NCBI RefSeq assembly: GCF_004362745.1 | Contig: NZ_SNXY01000006.1 | Span: 1,178,001 to 1,242,000, forward strand | Reading direction: 5' to 3' | DNA length: 64,000 nt | Source of the DNA: Oharaeibacter diazotrophicus | GTDB taxonomy: Bacteria > Pseudomonadota > Alphaproteobacteria > Rhizobiales > Pleomorphomonadaceae | In this document: piece after piece, positions 1-8,607 of the stretch | Position numbering within the stretch: position 1 is the first letter of the stretch | Layout: each line of letters begins with the position of its first letter | The notes under the pieces: generated by a model | The model's database searches: none | Seen by the model: the letters and a program-made list of their open reading frames with translations, nothing else | Told to the model about the DNA's origin: nothing | Translations under genes and position numbers: made by a program

Positions 1-212
1 GGAACGACTTCCTGTGGCCGTTCCTCGTCATCAACGACCGCAGCCAGTGGACCGTCCAGCTCGCGATCGCCAGCAACGTCGGCCAGTGGGACATCAACTG
101 GCCGCGCCTGCTCGCCATGTCGGTGCTCTCGGTGATCCCGACCTTCGCCCTCTTCGTCACCCTGCAGCGCTTCTTCATGAGCGGGATGATGGCCGGCGCC
201 ACCAAGGAGTGA
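1..212 (+). CDS. Carbohydrate ABC transporter permease, C-terminal fragment
   Basis: The window opens inside this gene; the first complete codon is at base 3 and 69 codons remain before TGA. The fragment begins NDFLWPF, which is the end of the conserved cytoplasmic EAA loop region of MalG/UgpE-type sugar permeases (usually WNDFLWP), and it continues with one hydrophobic segment (about residues 38-58) and the short tail QRFFMSGMMAG typical of the family C-terminus. It would form the membrane channel with a second permease and an ATPase outside the window. A GH28-type glycosidase follows after a 79-base gap, so the transporter probably imports sugars derived from plant polysaccharide. Substrate is inferred from context only. 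Confidence 0.85.
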   Translation, partial: NDFLWPFLVINDRSQWTVQLAIASNVGQWDINWPRLLAMSVLSVIPTFALFVTLQRFFMSGMMAGATKE

Positions 213-225
213 CGGCCGGACCCGC

Positions 226-253
226 GCGGCGTCCCGCCCGGTCGGGACGCCGC
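226..253 (+). terminator. Stem-loop between ABC permease and glycosidase
   Basis: A perfect 11-bp inverted repeat (226-236 and 243-253, GCGGCGTCCCG with a 6-base loop) lies in the 79-base gap between the two genes. There is no U-run, so it may attenuate or stabilise the mRNA rather than terminate it fully. Confidence 0.4.
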
Positions 254-291
254 ACCGCCGCCGTGACGCCGCCCGCCCCGCGGAGCCCCCG

Positions 292-1632
292 ATGACCCGA
301 AACGTCCCCTTCCCCGCCGTCCCGGGCGACCGCACGGCGGCGCTCCAGGCCGCCCTCGATGCCACCGCCGCCGCCGGCGCGACGCTGGTGCTCGGCGCCG
401 GCGTCCACGAAACCGGGGGCCTCCGCCTGCCCTCGCGCACCCGGCTCGAGCTCGCCCGCGGCGCCGTGCTCCGCCCGCACGGCGACTACGACGCCTACGC
501 CTCGACCCGTGTCGACGTGATCGCCGAGGCCTCCGACCGCGCCGTGCTGGTCGCGCACGGGGCCGCCGACGTCGCGATCTCCGGCGAGGGCGAGATCGAG
601 GCGCCGGGGCCCGCCTTCGTCGCCGGCGAACTCGCGGCCATGGGCACCCACGTGCCGGCGGCGCTGCGGCCGCGCGTGCTGGTGGCCGACGGCTGCACCG
701 GCCTGTCGATCACCGGCGTCACGATCCGGCAATCGCCGATGTGGACGCTGCACCTCGTGCGCTGCCGCGGCGTCGTCGTCGATGGCGTCGCGATCGACAA
801 CGACCGCCGGATGCCGAACACCGACGGCATCGTGATCGACAGCTGCGAGGACGTCCGCCTGAGCCGCCTTTCGATCGCCACCGCCGACGACGGCGTCGTA
901 TTGAAGACCAGCCTCGGCGCGGACGGGAGGCCCGCCGGCCCGTGCCGGCGGATCCGGGTGGCCGACTGCCGGGTCGAGAGCCACAGCTGCGCCCTCAAGA
1001 TCGGCACCGAGAGCCACGCCGACGTCGAGGACGTCGTGTTCGAGGACTGCACCGTGGTCGATTCCAACCGCGGCCTCGGCCTGTTCTCGCGCGACGGCGG
1101 CCGCATCCGCGACGTCGTCTTCCGCCGCATCCGGCTCGACTGCCACGAGACGCCCGACGGCTTCTGGGGTTCGGGCGAAGCGGTGACCGTCAACGTGGTC
1201 GACCGCCGGCCCGGCCGCCCGGCCGGCGCGATCGAGCGCGTCGTCTTCGAGGACGTCTCGGGCGCCATGGAGGGCGCGGTCAACCTCGTCGCCGACGGGC
1301 CGGCCGGGATCGCCGACGTCGCGTTCCGCCGCATCCGGCTCGCCCAGCGGCCGGGTCCGCTCGGCAGCGGCCTGCGCTACGACATGCGCCCGACCCGGCA
1401 CGACCTCGCCCCCGCGGAGGGCGCCGAGGGCCGCGCCAACGCCTTCGTCAAGGACGCCGACGGCCGCGTCGTCGGGCTGGTCGACTATCCGGACGGCCTG
1501 CCCGCCCTCCACGCCTCCAACGTGACAGGCCTCGTCCTCGACGACGTCGCCTTCGACCGGCCGGATCCGCTGCCGGCCGGCTGGAATCCCCGCGCCCTCG
1601 ACATCCGCACGGGCGAACCGCGGCGCTGGTGA
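292..1632 (+). CDS. Glycoside hydrolase family 28-like protein (polygalacturonase-type beta-helix)
   Basis: A 446-residue right-handed beta-helix protein resembling polygalacturonases and related exo-acting GH28 enzymes. Diagnostic features are ISGEGEI near residue 96, the repeated coil motif around 138-158 (LSITGVTIRQSP), NTDG at 176-179 and the DD pair at 199-200, which in GH28 supply the catalytic aspartates. The usual GHG motif is replaced by a GTESH-containing segment near 226, as seen in more divergent members. No signal peptide is visible, suggesting a cytoplasmic enzyme that acts on imported oligosaccharides. It lies directly downstream of the sugar ABC permease and is probably co-transcribed. 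Family assignment is good; exact substrate is not determined. Confidence 0.8.
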   Translation: MTRNVPFPAVPGDRTAALQAALDATAAAGATLVLGAGVHETGGLRLPSRTRLELARGAVLRPHGDYDAYASTRVDVIAEASDRAVLVAHGAADVAISGEGEIEAPGPAFVAGELAAMGTHVPAALRPRVLVADGCTGLSITGVTIRQSPMWTLHLVRCRGVVVDGVAIDNDRRMPNTDGIVIDSCEDVRLSRLSIATADDGVVLKTSLGADGRPAGPCRRIRVADCRVESHSCALKIGTESHADVEDVVFEDCTVVDSNRGLGLFSRDGGRIRDVVFRRIRLDCHETPDGFWGSGEAVTVNVVDRRPGRPAGAIERVVFEDVSGAMEGAVNLVADGPAGIADVAFRRIRLAQRPGPLGSGLRYDMRPTRHDLAPAEGAEGRANAFVKDADGRVVGLVDYPDGLPALHASNVTGLVLDDVAFDRPDPLPAGWNPRALDIRTGEPRRW

Positions 1633-1645
1633 AGCGCGGCCGGCG

Positions 1646-3703
1646 TCAGGCCGCCGCGCTCCGCTCTTCCACCTGGGTTGCGCCGATGGCGGTCGACAGG
1701 GCGTCGAGCATCGCGATGACCTCGTTGCTGGCGTCGTTGAGATCGACCAGCAGCGCGACGGCGCGGGCATGCTCGCGGCGCTCGTGCGCCTCCAGCACCT
1801 CGTGGCCGAGCCTGTGGACCCGCTCGTGCGGCGCGACCAGCGCGGCGAAGGCCGGCAGGTCGCGTATCCGCCGGTCGGTGATGGCGTCGTACCACTTGCC
1901 GAGCCGGCAGGCGTGGTGGTCGGGGATGTCCCGGTGGCGCCAGTCGTCGCGGCCCATAACGGTGTCGACGACGCGCTTCTTGAAGATCACGTGGTCGATC
2001 TTCGCGACTTCGCAGAGCGAGCGCGGGTCGCCTTCGCGATGCCATTCGCGCGCGCGGCCGGTGAAGACGTCGTTGCTGTCGGCGAGCTTCCCGCCCATGG
2101 CCACCAGCAGTTTCTCGTTGTTGGCCGCCGTCTCGGCGACGTTCTCGACCGAGCGCGAGATCTCCTGCGTGGCTTCCTGCTGCTGGCGCAGGATGACCGA
2201 GATCTCCGACATCTTGTCGGAGACGCGGCCGACCTGGCCGGAGACCGTCTCCATGGTGGCGCCCGCCTCGCCGATCGCGACGCGCCCGGCCTCGACCGCC
2301 GCTTTGGAGCGCTCCATGGTCGCCGAGATCGACGCCATGCCCTCGCGCAGCGTCTCGATGCGGCGGGTGATGTCGTCGGTGGCCTTGGCGGTCTGGCCGG
2401 CGAGGCTCTTCACCTCGCTCGCCACCACGGCGAAGCCCCGCCCCGCCTCCCCCGCCCGCGCCGCCTCGATGGTGGCGTTGAGGGCGAGCAGATTGGTCTG
2501 GGCGGCGATGGTTTCGATCACCGACATGATCTGCCCGATCTGCTCGGAGGCGCGGGCGAGGTTGTCGACGCTGGCGGCGGTCTCGTCGACGGCCTCGACG
2601 ATGTTGGTCATGGCCACCCCGACCTTGCCGACCGCGGCCCGGCCGACCTCGGCGGTGTGGTTGACCGTCCGGGCCTCCTCGGCGGCGGCCTCGCTCGACC
2701 GGAAGATCTGTTCCACCGAGGCCACCATCTCGGCCGCCGCCGAGGCGATGGTGCCGGAATTGGTGCTGACCAGCTGCGAATTCTGCTCGACGTTCGACAT
2801 GTCGACGGCGATGCCGTTGATCGAGCCGATCATCTCGGCGCCGAGCTTCAGCATGTCGAACTGGACGTCGCGGCTCGCGGCGATGCGGCGCTCCTGCTCC
2901 TCGGCGGCGGCGCGCAGCCGTGCGGCCTCGGCCAGCGCGTCGCGGAAATGTTCGAGGCCGCGGGCGAGGTCGCCGATCTCGTTGCGCAGGCCGGCGTGGG
3001 GCACCACGGTGGCGAGGTCGCCGCCGGCGATCCGCCCCATCGCCGTCGACACCGCCGTGACAGGGCGCGAGATGCCGCGGACGGCGAACACCATCACCAC
3101 GATGCCGAGCAGCAAGAGCGCGGCGGCACCGCTCGCCGCGACCGTCCGAATCGCGTGGTAGTCGGCCTCGGCCGTGGCGAACTCGGCGGCGGCGGCCGAG
3201 CGGACGGCCTCCAGGGCGGCGCGGACCGGCTCCAGCACCGCGTCCGATGCCACCTTCTGCTCGCCGTTGAGGAGTGCGGTCGCGGCCGCCTTGTCGCCGG
3301 CGGTGGACGACGCCAGCAGCCGTCTGTGCAGCGCCATGTAGGCGGGCATCCGCCCGATCGCCTCGTCGTAGGCGCGGCGCACGGCCGGGTCCGTCTCGAT
3401 CAGCTCGAAGGCGGCCCTGTCCTTGTCCATCTTGCCGAGCACGTCGGCAATCTGGCCGTCGATCCGGCCCATGTCCGCAGCGTCGTTCGCCAGGATGTGG
3501 CGGGCGTGGCGAACGCGCAGCTGGACGAGGTCGAAGCTGATCTGCTGTAGGAGGTCGATGCTCGGCGTCCACTGAGTCTGGGCTTCCGTCACGCTGCGGT
3601 TGACGGTCTCCAGACGAGACAACGAATAGAGGCTCTGCCCGAGCGCGACGGCGACGATGGCGCCGATGGCCGCGATCAACCATGCGCGGACCGAGAAGTT
3701 CAT
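1646..3703 (-). CDS. Methyl-accepting chemotaxis protein with C-terminal CZB zinc domain
   Basis: A 685-residue transmembrane chemoreceptor. TM1 is at about 7-24 and TM2 at about 189-209, enclosing a periplasmic four-helix-bundle type sensor; a HAMP linker follows (210-262) and then the long MA signalling coiled coil, with the conserved hairpin tip [18 protein letters not shown]. The C-terminus (about 564-675) is a chemoreceptor zinc-binding (CZB) domain: IDHVIFKK (His571), [11 protein letters not shown] (Cys599) and later His626/His630. CZB domains bind zinc through three His and one Cys and have been linked to hypochlorite or zinc sensing; that function is transferred from the family. A GAGAGGG Shine-Dalgarno precedes the ATG. 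The gene upstream on the same strand encodes a globin-like sensor. Confidence 0.93.
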   Translation of the reverse strand: MNFSVRAWLIAAIGAIVAVALGQSLYSLSRLETVNRSVTEAQTQWTPSIDLLQQISFDLVQLRVRHARHILANDAADMGRIDGQIADVLGKMDKDRAAFELIETDPAVRRAYDEAIGRMPAYMALHRRLLASSTAGDKAAATALLNGEQKVASDAVLEPVRAALEAVRSAAAAEFATAEADYHAIRTVAASGAAALLLLGIVVMVFAVRGISRPVTAVSTAMGRIAGGDLATVVPHAGLRNEIGDLARGLEHFRDALAEAARLRAAAEEQERRIAASRDVQFDMLKLGAEMIGSINGIAVDMSNVEQNSQLVSTNSGTIASAAAEMVASVEQIFRSSEAAAEEARTVNHTAEVGRAAVGKVGVAMTNIVEAVDETAASVDNLARASEQIGQIMSVIETIAAQTNLLALNATIEAARAGEAGRGFAVVASEVKSLAGQTAKATDDITRRIETLREGMASISATMERSKAAVEAGRVAIGEAGATMETVSGQVGRVSDKMSEISVILRQQQEATQEISRSVENVAETAANNEKLLVAMGGKLADSNDVFTGRAREWHREGDPRSLCEVAKIDHVIFKKRVVDTVMGRDDWRHRDIPDHHACRLGKWYDAITDRRIRDLPAFAALVAPHERVHRLGHEVLEAHERREHARAVALLVDLNDASNEVIAMLDALSTAIGATQVEERSAAA

Positions 3704-3784
3704 GTCACCCTCTCACCATGGAATTCTGTCGCCGGACAGTCTGCCGCATCTTGGGTTAAGACCCATGAAATAGCCGACGTTCTC

Positions 3785-3803
3785 GGTATTACTACGATAC
3801 CGC
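3785..3803. promoter_or_regulatory. Inverted repeat upstream of the chemoreceptor
   Basis: CGGTAT and ATACCG separated by 7 bases in the 144-base gap between the globin-like gene and the chemoreceptor. It could be an operator or a weak stem-loop; a second short palindrome (TGGGT-CTTA-ACCCA) lies near 3752-3765. Function not determined. Confidence 0.25.
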
Positions 3804-3847
3804 CTTTCAGAATTCTCGATGATGCGGGGGCGATGGAGCTCGAATCG

Positions 3848-4357
3848 TCAGGCCGTTCCGGCGTGCAGGTGCCCTCGGCCCGGGTCGAGCGGCGTCTCGC
3901 CGTGGGCGAGGGTCGTCGCCACGTCCTCGGCGGCGGCGCGCATCAGGGCCCGGCGCAGCCGCATCAGCACGTCCGGCGGCAGGCGGAAGCCGTTGGCGAG
4001 CTCGTCGGCCACCACCGTGACGAAGATGTAGTAGGAGGCGACGTAGAGGCTCGGCGGCAGGCCGGCGGCGGCGTGGGACACCGCGATCCGCGGGCTGTCG
4101 GTGAAGCGCACCGCCGGATCGCGGCGCACGAAGACGCGCCGGAGATGGTCGTGCAGGCGCACGCGGAAGCGTTCGTCCGGCAGGATCGCGACGCCGCCGG
4201 AGAGCTCCACCATGGCCTCGTGGGCGAGGAAGCGTTCGACGAGCACGTCGAAGTGGGGCTCGATCAGGCGCCAGATCAGCGCCATCGCATCCTCGCAATC
4301 GGCGTCCGGGCGGAACATCCGCTCGATGATCGCCTGTCTCGCCTGTGCCATGGACAT
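3848..4357 (-). CDS. Standalone sensor-globin-like (protoglobin-type) single-domain protein
   Basis: About 169 residues if translation begins at the ATG at 4357; an in-frame ATG also lies at 4351 and the frame stays open to 4462, but that upstream stretch looks non-coding. The sequence is all-helical, and the segment RIAVSHAAAGLPPSLYVASY (about residues 90-109) resembles the proximal-histidine region of globin-coupled sensors (pattern R-I-x-x-x-H-x-x-x-G-L-x-P-x-x-Y), making His95 the candidate heme ligand. No output domain is attached. Its neighbour downstream, on the same strand, is a chemoreceptor without a globin domain, so the two may form a split oxygen or redox sensing unit. Assignment by motif recall only; a plain hypothetical protein is the alternative. 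Confidence 0.55.
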   Translation of the reverse strand: MSMAQARQAIIERMFRPDADCEDAMALIWRLIEPHFDVLVERFLAHEAMVELSGGVAILPDERFRVRLHDHLRRVFVRRDPAVRFTDSPRIAVSHAAAGLPPSLYVASYYIFVTVVADELANGFRLPPDVLMRLRRALMRAAAEDVATTLAHGETPLDPGRGHLHAGTA

Positions 4358-4820
4358 CACCCGTGCACGCCGGACGCTACGCCACGACGATCGTCCCGTC
4401 CATGCGGGCGATCCCGTGGTCCCACGTGGCGCGGCGCTTTCCTCGCGAGCCCCTCTTGTCATGTTAATACATAGCGAATCTTAGAGATTTCCTACCTCGA
4501 CGCGCCAAATGCGACGACCACTCGATTCGAGTGTGTTTCAATTCCCGCCGGCCCGTCGCTTCGCAGCCTCCGCAGCCGTCGTCGACGCCGGCCGCGATCG
4601 GCCGCCGTCGCCCCGCCCCCGACCGCGCGCGGCCGCGCACCGGGGGGCGGCGACGCGCGAACGCCCGTGCGCGCCTCCCCTTCCCGCGAGGATCCCGCGG
4701 GATTCGCACTCAAGCCGTTGTTCGCGCGCCGCGATTCGCTTCGCCGGCAGGCCGGCCCCGGTTGCCGGCCACCGCGGAGCCCCGGTTTTCAGCGGATTCC
4801 GAAAATCCGAAAAACGACGC
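4358..4820. other. Intergenic region with a palindrome, no gene seen
   Basis: About 460 bases upstream of the globin-like gene. The part nearest that gene (4458-4500) is AT-rich, fitting a promoter. A perfect 15-base palindrome CACTCGA-T-TCGAGTG lies at 4519-4533. The rest is GC-rich with open frames on both strands but no recognisable protein and no convincing ribosome binding site. Confidence 0.4.
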
Positions 4821-4849
4821 TTGACTTCCCCCCGGCGCCCCCGTATTTC
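4821..4849 (+). promoter_or_regulatory. Sigma-70 type promoter of tRNA-Asp
   Basis: TTGACT at 4821-4826 and TATTTC at 4844-4849 with exactly 17 bases between them. The tRNA-Asp gene begins 60 bases further on, consistent with a short 5' leader. Confidence 0.65.
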
Positions 4850-4909
4850 AGCGCCACCGACGACGACGCGGCACGGTCAACCGGCCGGACGCTTCGTAGA
4901 TCGCCCAGC

Positions 4910-4986
4910 GGGGGTGTAGCTCAGTCGGTTAGAGCGCCGGCCTGTCACGCCGGAGGTCGCGGGTTCGAGCCCCGTCACTCCCGCCA
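4910..4986 (+). tRNA. tRNA-Asp (GTC)
   Basis: Full cloverleaf: acceptor GGGGGTG (4910-4916) pairs with CACTCCC (4976-4982), followed by discriminator G and encoded CCA (4984-4986). U8-A9 and the D arm GCTCAGTCGGTTAGAGC follow; the anticodon loop CTGTCAC presents GTC; the T arm contains GGTTCGAGCC. It reads aspartate codons. Confidence 0.96.
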
Positions 4987-5051
4987 CTTCTTCCGATACT
5001 TCGACGAAGTCGGTCGAGACGATCCCCTCGGGTCGGTCTCGTCTTGGCGTT

Positions 5052-5759
5052 TCACGTCAATTCCAGCACCAGCTTGCGCCGCAACGCCGGTTCGATGTCG
5101 CGGAAGTCGACCGCCGGCTCGACGAAGGCGCCGGGACCGCCGACGACGTGATCGCGGTACCATTCCGCGATGTCCGGATCGTCGGGCGCCGTGAGGATCG
5201 GCAGCGCGTTGACGGTGACGCCGCGGTCGAGCAGCGCGGCGCGGGCGGCGCGCACCTGGGCCATCTCAAAGTCCTTGCCGTCGCCCGAGATGTCGACGAC
5301 GCGCCGCTCGGCCCGTTCCGGCGTCTCGCCGAGCAGCACAGCCGCCGCCCGCAGTGCTCCGGCGACGGAGGTGGTGGAATGCGGGATCCGCGAGCCCGGT
5401 GCCAGGATCGCCGCGGCGACCCGCCGAGCGTCGTCGGGTCCGGCCACCACCGTCCACGGCACCCGGATCTCCTGGTTGGCGCCGTCGGACCACTCCACCA
5501 CCGTCAGCAGGATGCGGCCGTGGGCGCCCTCGCCGATCGCATGCATCACCTCCGGCGCGGCGATCGCGGCGGCGTAGCCTTCGCGCTGCAGCCGGCGCTC
5601 GTCGGCGTCGATCGAGGCGGAGACGTCGACCGCCAGAACCAGCGCGACGTCCACCGTCGAACCCGCTGCGCGGGCGTCGCGGCCTTCGGCGGCGAGCGGA
5701 GAGGACAGGGTCAGGCCGGCCGCGAGCGCGGCGGCCCCGAAGTGGAGCGATCCATCCAT
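5052..5759 (-). CDS. DUF1194 domain-containing (von Willebrand A-like) exported protein
   Basis: A 235-residue protein starting at the ATG at 5759, which has a GAAGGA Shine-Dalgarno at proper spacing; the longer open frame upstream is not coding. Residues 1-25 form a signal peptide ending around SPLAAEG. The mature part shows the DUF1194 pattern: LVLAVDVSASID (a MIDAS-type DxSxS), VEWSDG, the VVDISGDGKD motif and YRDHVVGGPGAFVEP near the C-terminus. These proteins are periplasmic or membrane-associated VWA-fold proteins of unknown role, frequent in Hyphomicrobiales. It stands alone between the tRNA and a long intergenic region. Confidence 0.88.
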   Translation of the reverse strand: MDGSLHFGAAALAAGLTLSSPLAAEGRDARAAGSTVDVALVLAVDVSASIDADERRLQREGYAAAIAAPEVMHAIGEGAHGRILLTVVEWSDGANQEIRVPWTVVAGPDDARRVAAAILAPGSRIPHSTTSVAGALRAAAVLLGETPERAERRVVDISGDGKDFEMAQVRAARAALLDRGVTVNALPILTAPDDPDIAEWYRDHVVGGPGAFVEPAVDFRDIEPALRRKLVLELT

Positions 5760-6284
5760 GGCACGGTCCTTCGGTTGGAGTCCCTGAAGAACCGTGCCGG
5801 CACCACGCGCGCGCCGGCCCTGCCGGCGGACGGTGGTGCGAGAACCCGGTGAAACCGCTCCGGAACAGGGGAACGCATGGTGGCGATCATCGGGTTCTCC
5901 CTCGCGAGGCGGTTCGACCGGTCCTTCGATCCTCAGGATACGCGAGGGGCGCCGTTTGTTCCCGCCGAAGAACGAGGCAGCCCGAGAATCGGGCAACGGC
6001 TCGGAACCGCCGCGCCGGCCGATCCCCGGTTGGCCGCGATTGCCGAACGCAACCACGGCCTTGACCGTCCCGGTACCCTCGACCGCGCGTCCGGGCCGCC
6101 CCCGGTCCTGCCCGCCCGGTCGGCAGCACTGCCGACCGACGCGGCGAATCGGTCCCGACGACCGGTCGCCGGCTCGGAGCTTGTTTCAAAAGTCGGTGGC
6201 TCGGGAAGCATCGGCGAGGAATGGCGACGAACCGACGGCGGAAAGCACCGGTGGACCGACCCGGCCGATTTGTGAAACAGGCTC
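5760..6284. other. Intergenic region with a MITE-like element at its right end
   Basis: About 525 bases between the DUF1194 start and the nnr stop codon. No protein is recognisable in any frame. The left end carries the DUF1194 promoter and ribosome binding site; the right 108 bases are bounded by a 20-bp imperfect inverted repeat, annotated separately. Confidence 0.5.
6177..6284. repeat. 108-bp MITE-like element with 20-bp terminal inverted repeats
   Basis: The left end (6177-6196, GAGCTTGTTTCAAAAGTCGG) and the reverse complement of the right end (6265-6284, GAGCCTGTTTCACAAATCGG) match at 17 of 20 positions. The right end abuts the nnr stop codon exactly. Ends starting GAGC-TGTTTCA resemble termini of some IS5-group elements from memory. 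No clear target-site duplication is visible (flanks TCG and TCA), so a transcript hairpin is the alternative. Confidence 0.45.
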
Positions 6285-7790
6285 TCAGTCCTCCTCGCCC
6301 GGACCCGCGGCGACGGCGGCGCGCAGCGCGTCGGCGACGTCGTCGGCGATCGCGCCCGGTCCGGCGACGGCGCCGGCGCGGCCGTGCAACCACACGGCCG
6401 CTGCCGCCGCGTCGAAGGCCGGGGCGCCGGTGGAGAGCAGCCCGGCGACGATGCCGGCGAGCACGTCGCCCGATCCCGCGGTCGCGAGCGTGGCCGGAGC
6501 GTTGTCGTTGATCACCGCGCGCCCGTCCGGCGCCGCCACCACCGTGTCCGGCCCCTTCAGCACCACCACGGCGCCGGATCGCGCCGCGGCGGCGCGGGCG
6601 CGCTCGAGCCTGGAGCCGGCGAGATCCGGGAACAGGCGGCGGAATTCGCCCTCGTGCGGCGTCGCCACCACCGCGCCGGTCCGGGCGGCGATCGCGGCGA
6701 AGGCGGCGGCGGGGTCGCGGGCGGCGAGCGTGAGGCCGTCGGCGTCGAGCACGAGCGGTGCGTCGGCCGCCAGCACGGCGTCGAGGATGGCGGCGCCGCG
6801 CGGCCCGAGGCCCATGCCCGGCCCGACCACCAGTGCGCCGAGGCGGGGATCGGAGGCGAGGGACGCCACCGCCGCCGCGTCGTCGGCCGGCTTCACGACC
6901 AGCGCGGCGCGATAGGCCGCGACCACCGGGACGGCGTCGGCGGGCGCGGCCACCGTGACGATGCCGGCCCCGGCCCTGAGCGCGGCGACCGCGGCGAGCC
7001 GCGCGGCCCCCGACGCCTCGGCCGGCCCCGACACCACCAGCGCGGCACCGCGGCTGTACTTGTGCGCCGCCGCCGCCGGCACCGGCCAGACCGCGCGCCA
7101 GAGGTCGGGATGGTTGGCGAAGGTCGCCGGCGCGATCGCGTCGAGCGCCCCCTCCTCGATGCCGATGTCGATCACGGCGACGCGGCCGGCGAGCGCCCGG
7201 CCGGGCATCAGGAGGTGGCCCGGCTTGCGGCGGAAGAAGGTGACACTGCGGTCGGCCTCGACCGCGGTGCCGAGCACCGCCCCGCTGTCGCCGTCGACGC
7301 CGCTCGGCAGGTCGACGGCGAAGACGGTGGCGCCGGCGGCATGCGCGGCGTTGATCGCCGCGACCGCGTCGGCGGCGGCGCCGTCGAGCGGGCGCGACAG
7401 CCCGGCGCCGAACAGCGCGTCGACGATCACCGTCGCACCCGCGAGCACCGCCGCGCCCGCCGGCTCGACCGCCCCGCGCCAGCGCCCGGAGGCCCATGCG
7501 GCGTCGCCGGCGAGCCGCGCGCGATCGCCGAGGAGGCCGAGGCGGACGATGAAGCCGCGGTCGGCGAGCACGCGCGCGACCACGAAGCCGTCGCCGCCGT
7601 TGTTGCCGGGGCCGCACAGCACCGCGACCCGCGTGCCCTGGCGGAACCGGCCGCAGATCTCGTCGGCGACGCCGTAGCCGGCGTTCTCCATCAGCACCGT
7701 CCCGGCCGTGCCGCGGGCCATGGCGTGGCGGTCGGCCTCGCGGCTCTCCGCTGGCGTCAGCAGGGCGTGGCGGCGGGCGGCGGGCGTCAT
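6285..7790 (-). CDS. nnr: Bifunctional NAD(P)H-hydrate epimerase / ADP-dependent dehydratase
   Basis: A 501-residue fusion that repairs hydrated NAD(P)H: the N-terminal YjeF_N domain interconverts S- and R-NAD(P)HX and the C-terminal ribokinase-like domain dehydrates S-NAD(P)HX using ADP. N-terminal motifs: ENAG at 35-38, CGPGNNGGDGF at about 59-69, DALFGAGL and VDLPSGVDGD. C-terminal motifs: HKYSRG at the domain boundary, VVGPGMG, LVLDADGL, ATPHEGEF, VVLKGPD and the phosphate-binding TAGSGDVLAG. The start at 7790 is chosen because AGAGGAGA lies 8 bases upstream; the longer frame reaching 7988 has no support. It is divergent from glnBA, and this arrangement is common in alphaproteobacteria, where nnr sits beside the P-II gene. 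Confidence 0.95.
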   Translation of the reverse strand: MTPAARRHALLTPAESREADRHAMARGTAGTVLMENAGYGVADEICGRFRQGTRVAVLCGPGNNGGDGFVVARVLADRGFIVRLGLLGDRARLAGDAAWASGRWRGAVEPAGAAVLAGATVIVDALFGAGLSRPLDGAAADAVAAINAAHAAGATVFAVDLPSGVDGDSGAVLGTAVEADRSVTFFRRKPGHLLMPGRALAGRVAVIDIGIEEGALDAIAPATFANHPDLWRAVWPVPAAAAHKYSRGAALVVSGPAEASGAARLAAVAALRAGAGIVTVAAPADAVPVVAAYRAALVVKPADDAAAVASLASDPRLGALVVGPGMGLGPRGAAILDAVLAADAPLVLDADGLTLAARDPAAAFAAIAARTGAVVATPHEGEFRRLFPDLAGSRLERARAAAARSGAVVVLKGPDTVVAAPDGRAVINDNAPATLATAGSGDVLAGIVAGLLSTGAPAFDAAAAAVWLHGRAGAVAGPGAIADDVADALRAAVAAGPGEED

Positions 7791-7962
7791 CGCTGGCGGT
7801 CTCCTCTGGCTCGGCCGACGATGCCGCCGGCAGGCCCGGGTTGTCGAGGTCCGCGGCCGGCCCGGAGCGTCGCGGCCCACCGCGCGCACCCGCGATACGG
7901 GCATCCGCCGGCGCGGCACACCGACCCGGGATCGCCAGCGCGACGCGTCGCGGCGCGAATTT

Positions 7963-7999
7963 CGCCCACTTGATGGGCAAATGCTCATCCACTAGGCTT
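7963..7999 (+). promoter_or_regulatory. Possible sigma-70 promoter upstream of glnB
   Basis: TTGATG at about 7971-7976, 17 bases, then TAGGCT at about 7994-7999. The -35 overlaps a small inverted repeat GCCCA-CTTGA-TGGGC that could bind a regulator such as NtrC. Dual sigma-70/sigma-54 control of glnBA is known in related bacteria; here it is inferred from spacing. Confidence 0.35.
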
Positions 8000-8083
8000 C
8001 TTTCTTGGGCAGCATTACCATCGGGTCGGGGGGCACCGATCTTCGCCGCCTCATTTCGCGCCAAGCCGTGGGCGCCCCCGGTC

Positions 8084-8099
8084 TGGCACGAGGCGTGCT
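8084..8099 (+). promoter_or_regulatory. Sigma-54 promoter of glnBA
   Basis: TGGCAC (8084-8089), 5 bases, GTGCT (8095-8099): the -24 GG and -12 GC are separated by exactly 10 bases, as required for RpoN. Only the first T of the consensus TTGCW element differs. It lies about 85 bases before the glnB ATG, and RpoN-NtrC control is the established mode for glnB in this order. Confidence 0.75.
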
Positions 8100-8102
8100 T
8101 AA

Positions 8103-8522
<420 letters not shown>

Positions 8523-8607
8523 CGCCGGTCCACGGCGTGAGGAACACCGCCCGGCCGCGGCAGGTCAGGGCGCGAAAGAGAGAAATGAACCCCGAAAGGA
8601 AGGGCTT

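Noticed and set aside
175-1770. Long minus-strand open frame opposite the GH28 gene
   Set aside because: A GC-driven shadow of the plus-strand gene; its sequence is low complexity and has no ribosome binding site or family similarity.
4464-4919. Several open frames upstream of tRNA-Asp
   Set aside because: Arg/Pro/Ala-rich frames on both strands without ribosome binding sites; one runs through the tRNA promoter.
5794-6915. Plus-strand open frame spanning the DUF1194-nnr spacer and nnr 3' end
   Set aside because: Overlaps the well-supported nnr gene and reads a Ser/Arg/Pro-rich sequence typical of shadow frames.
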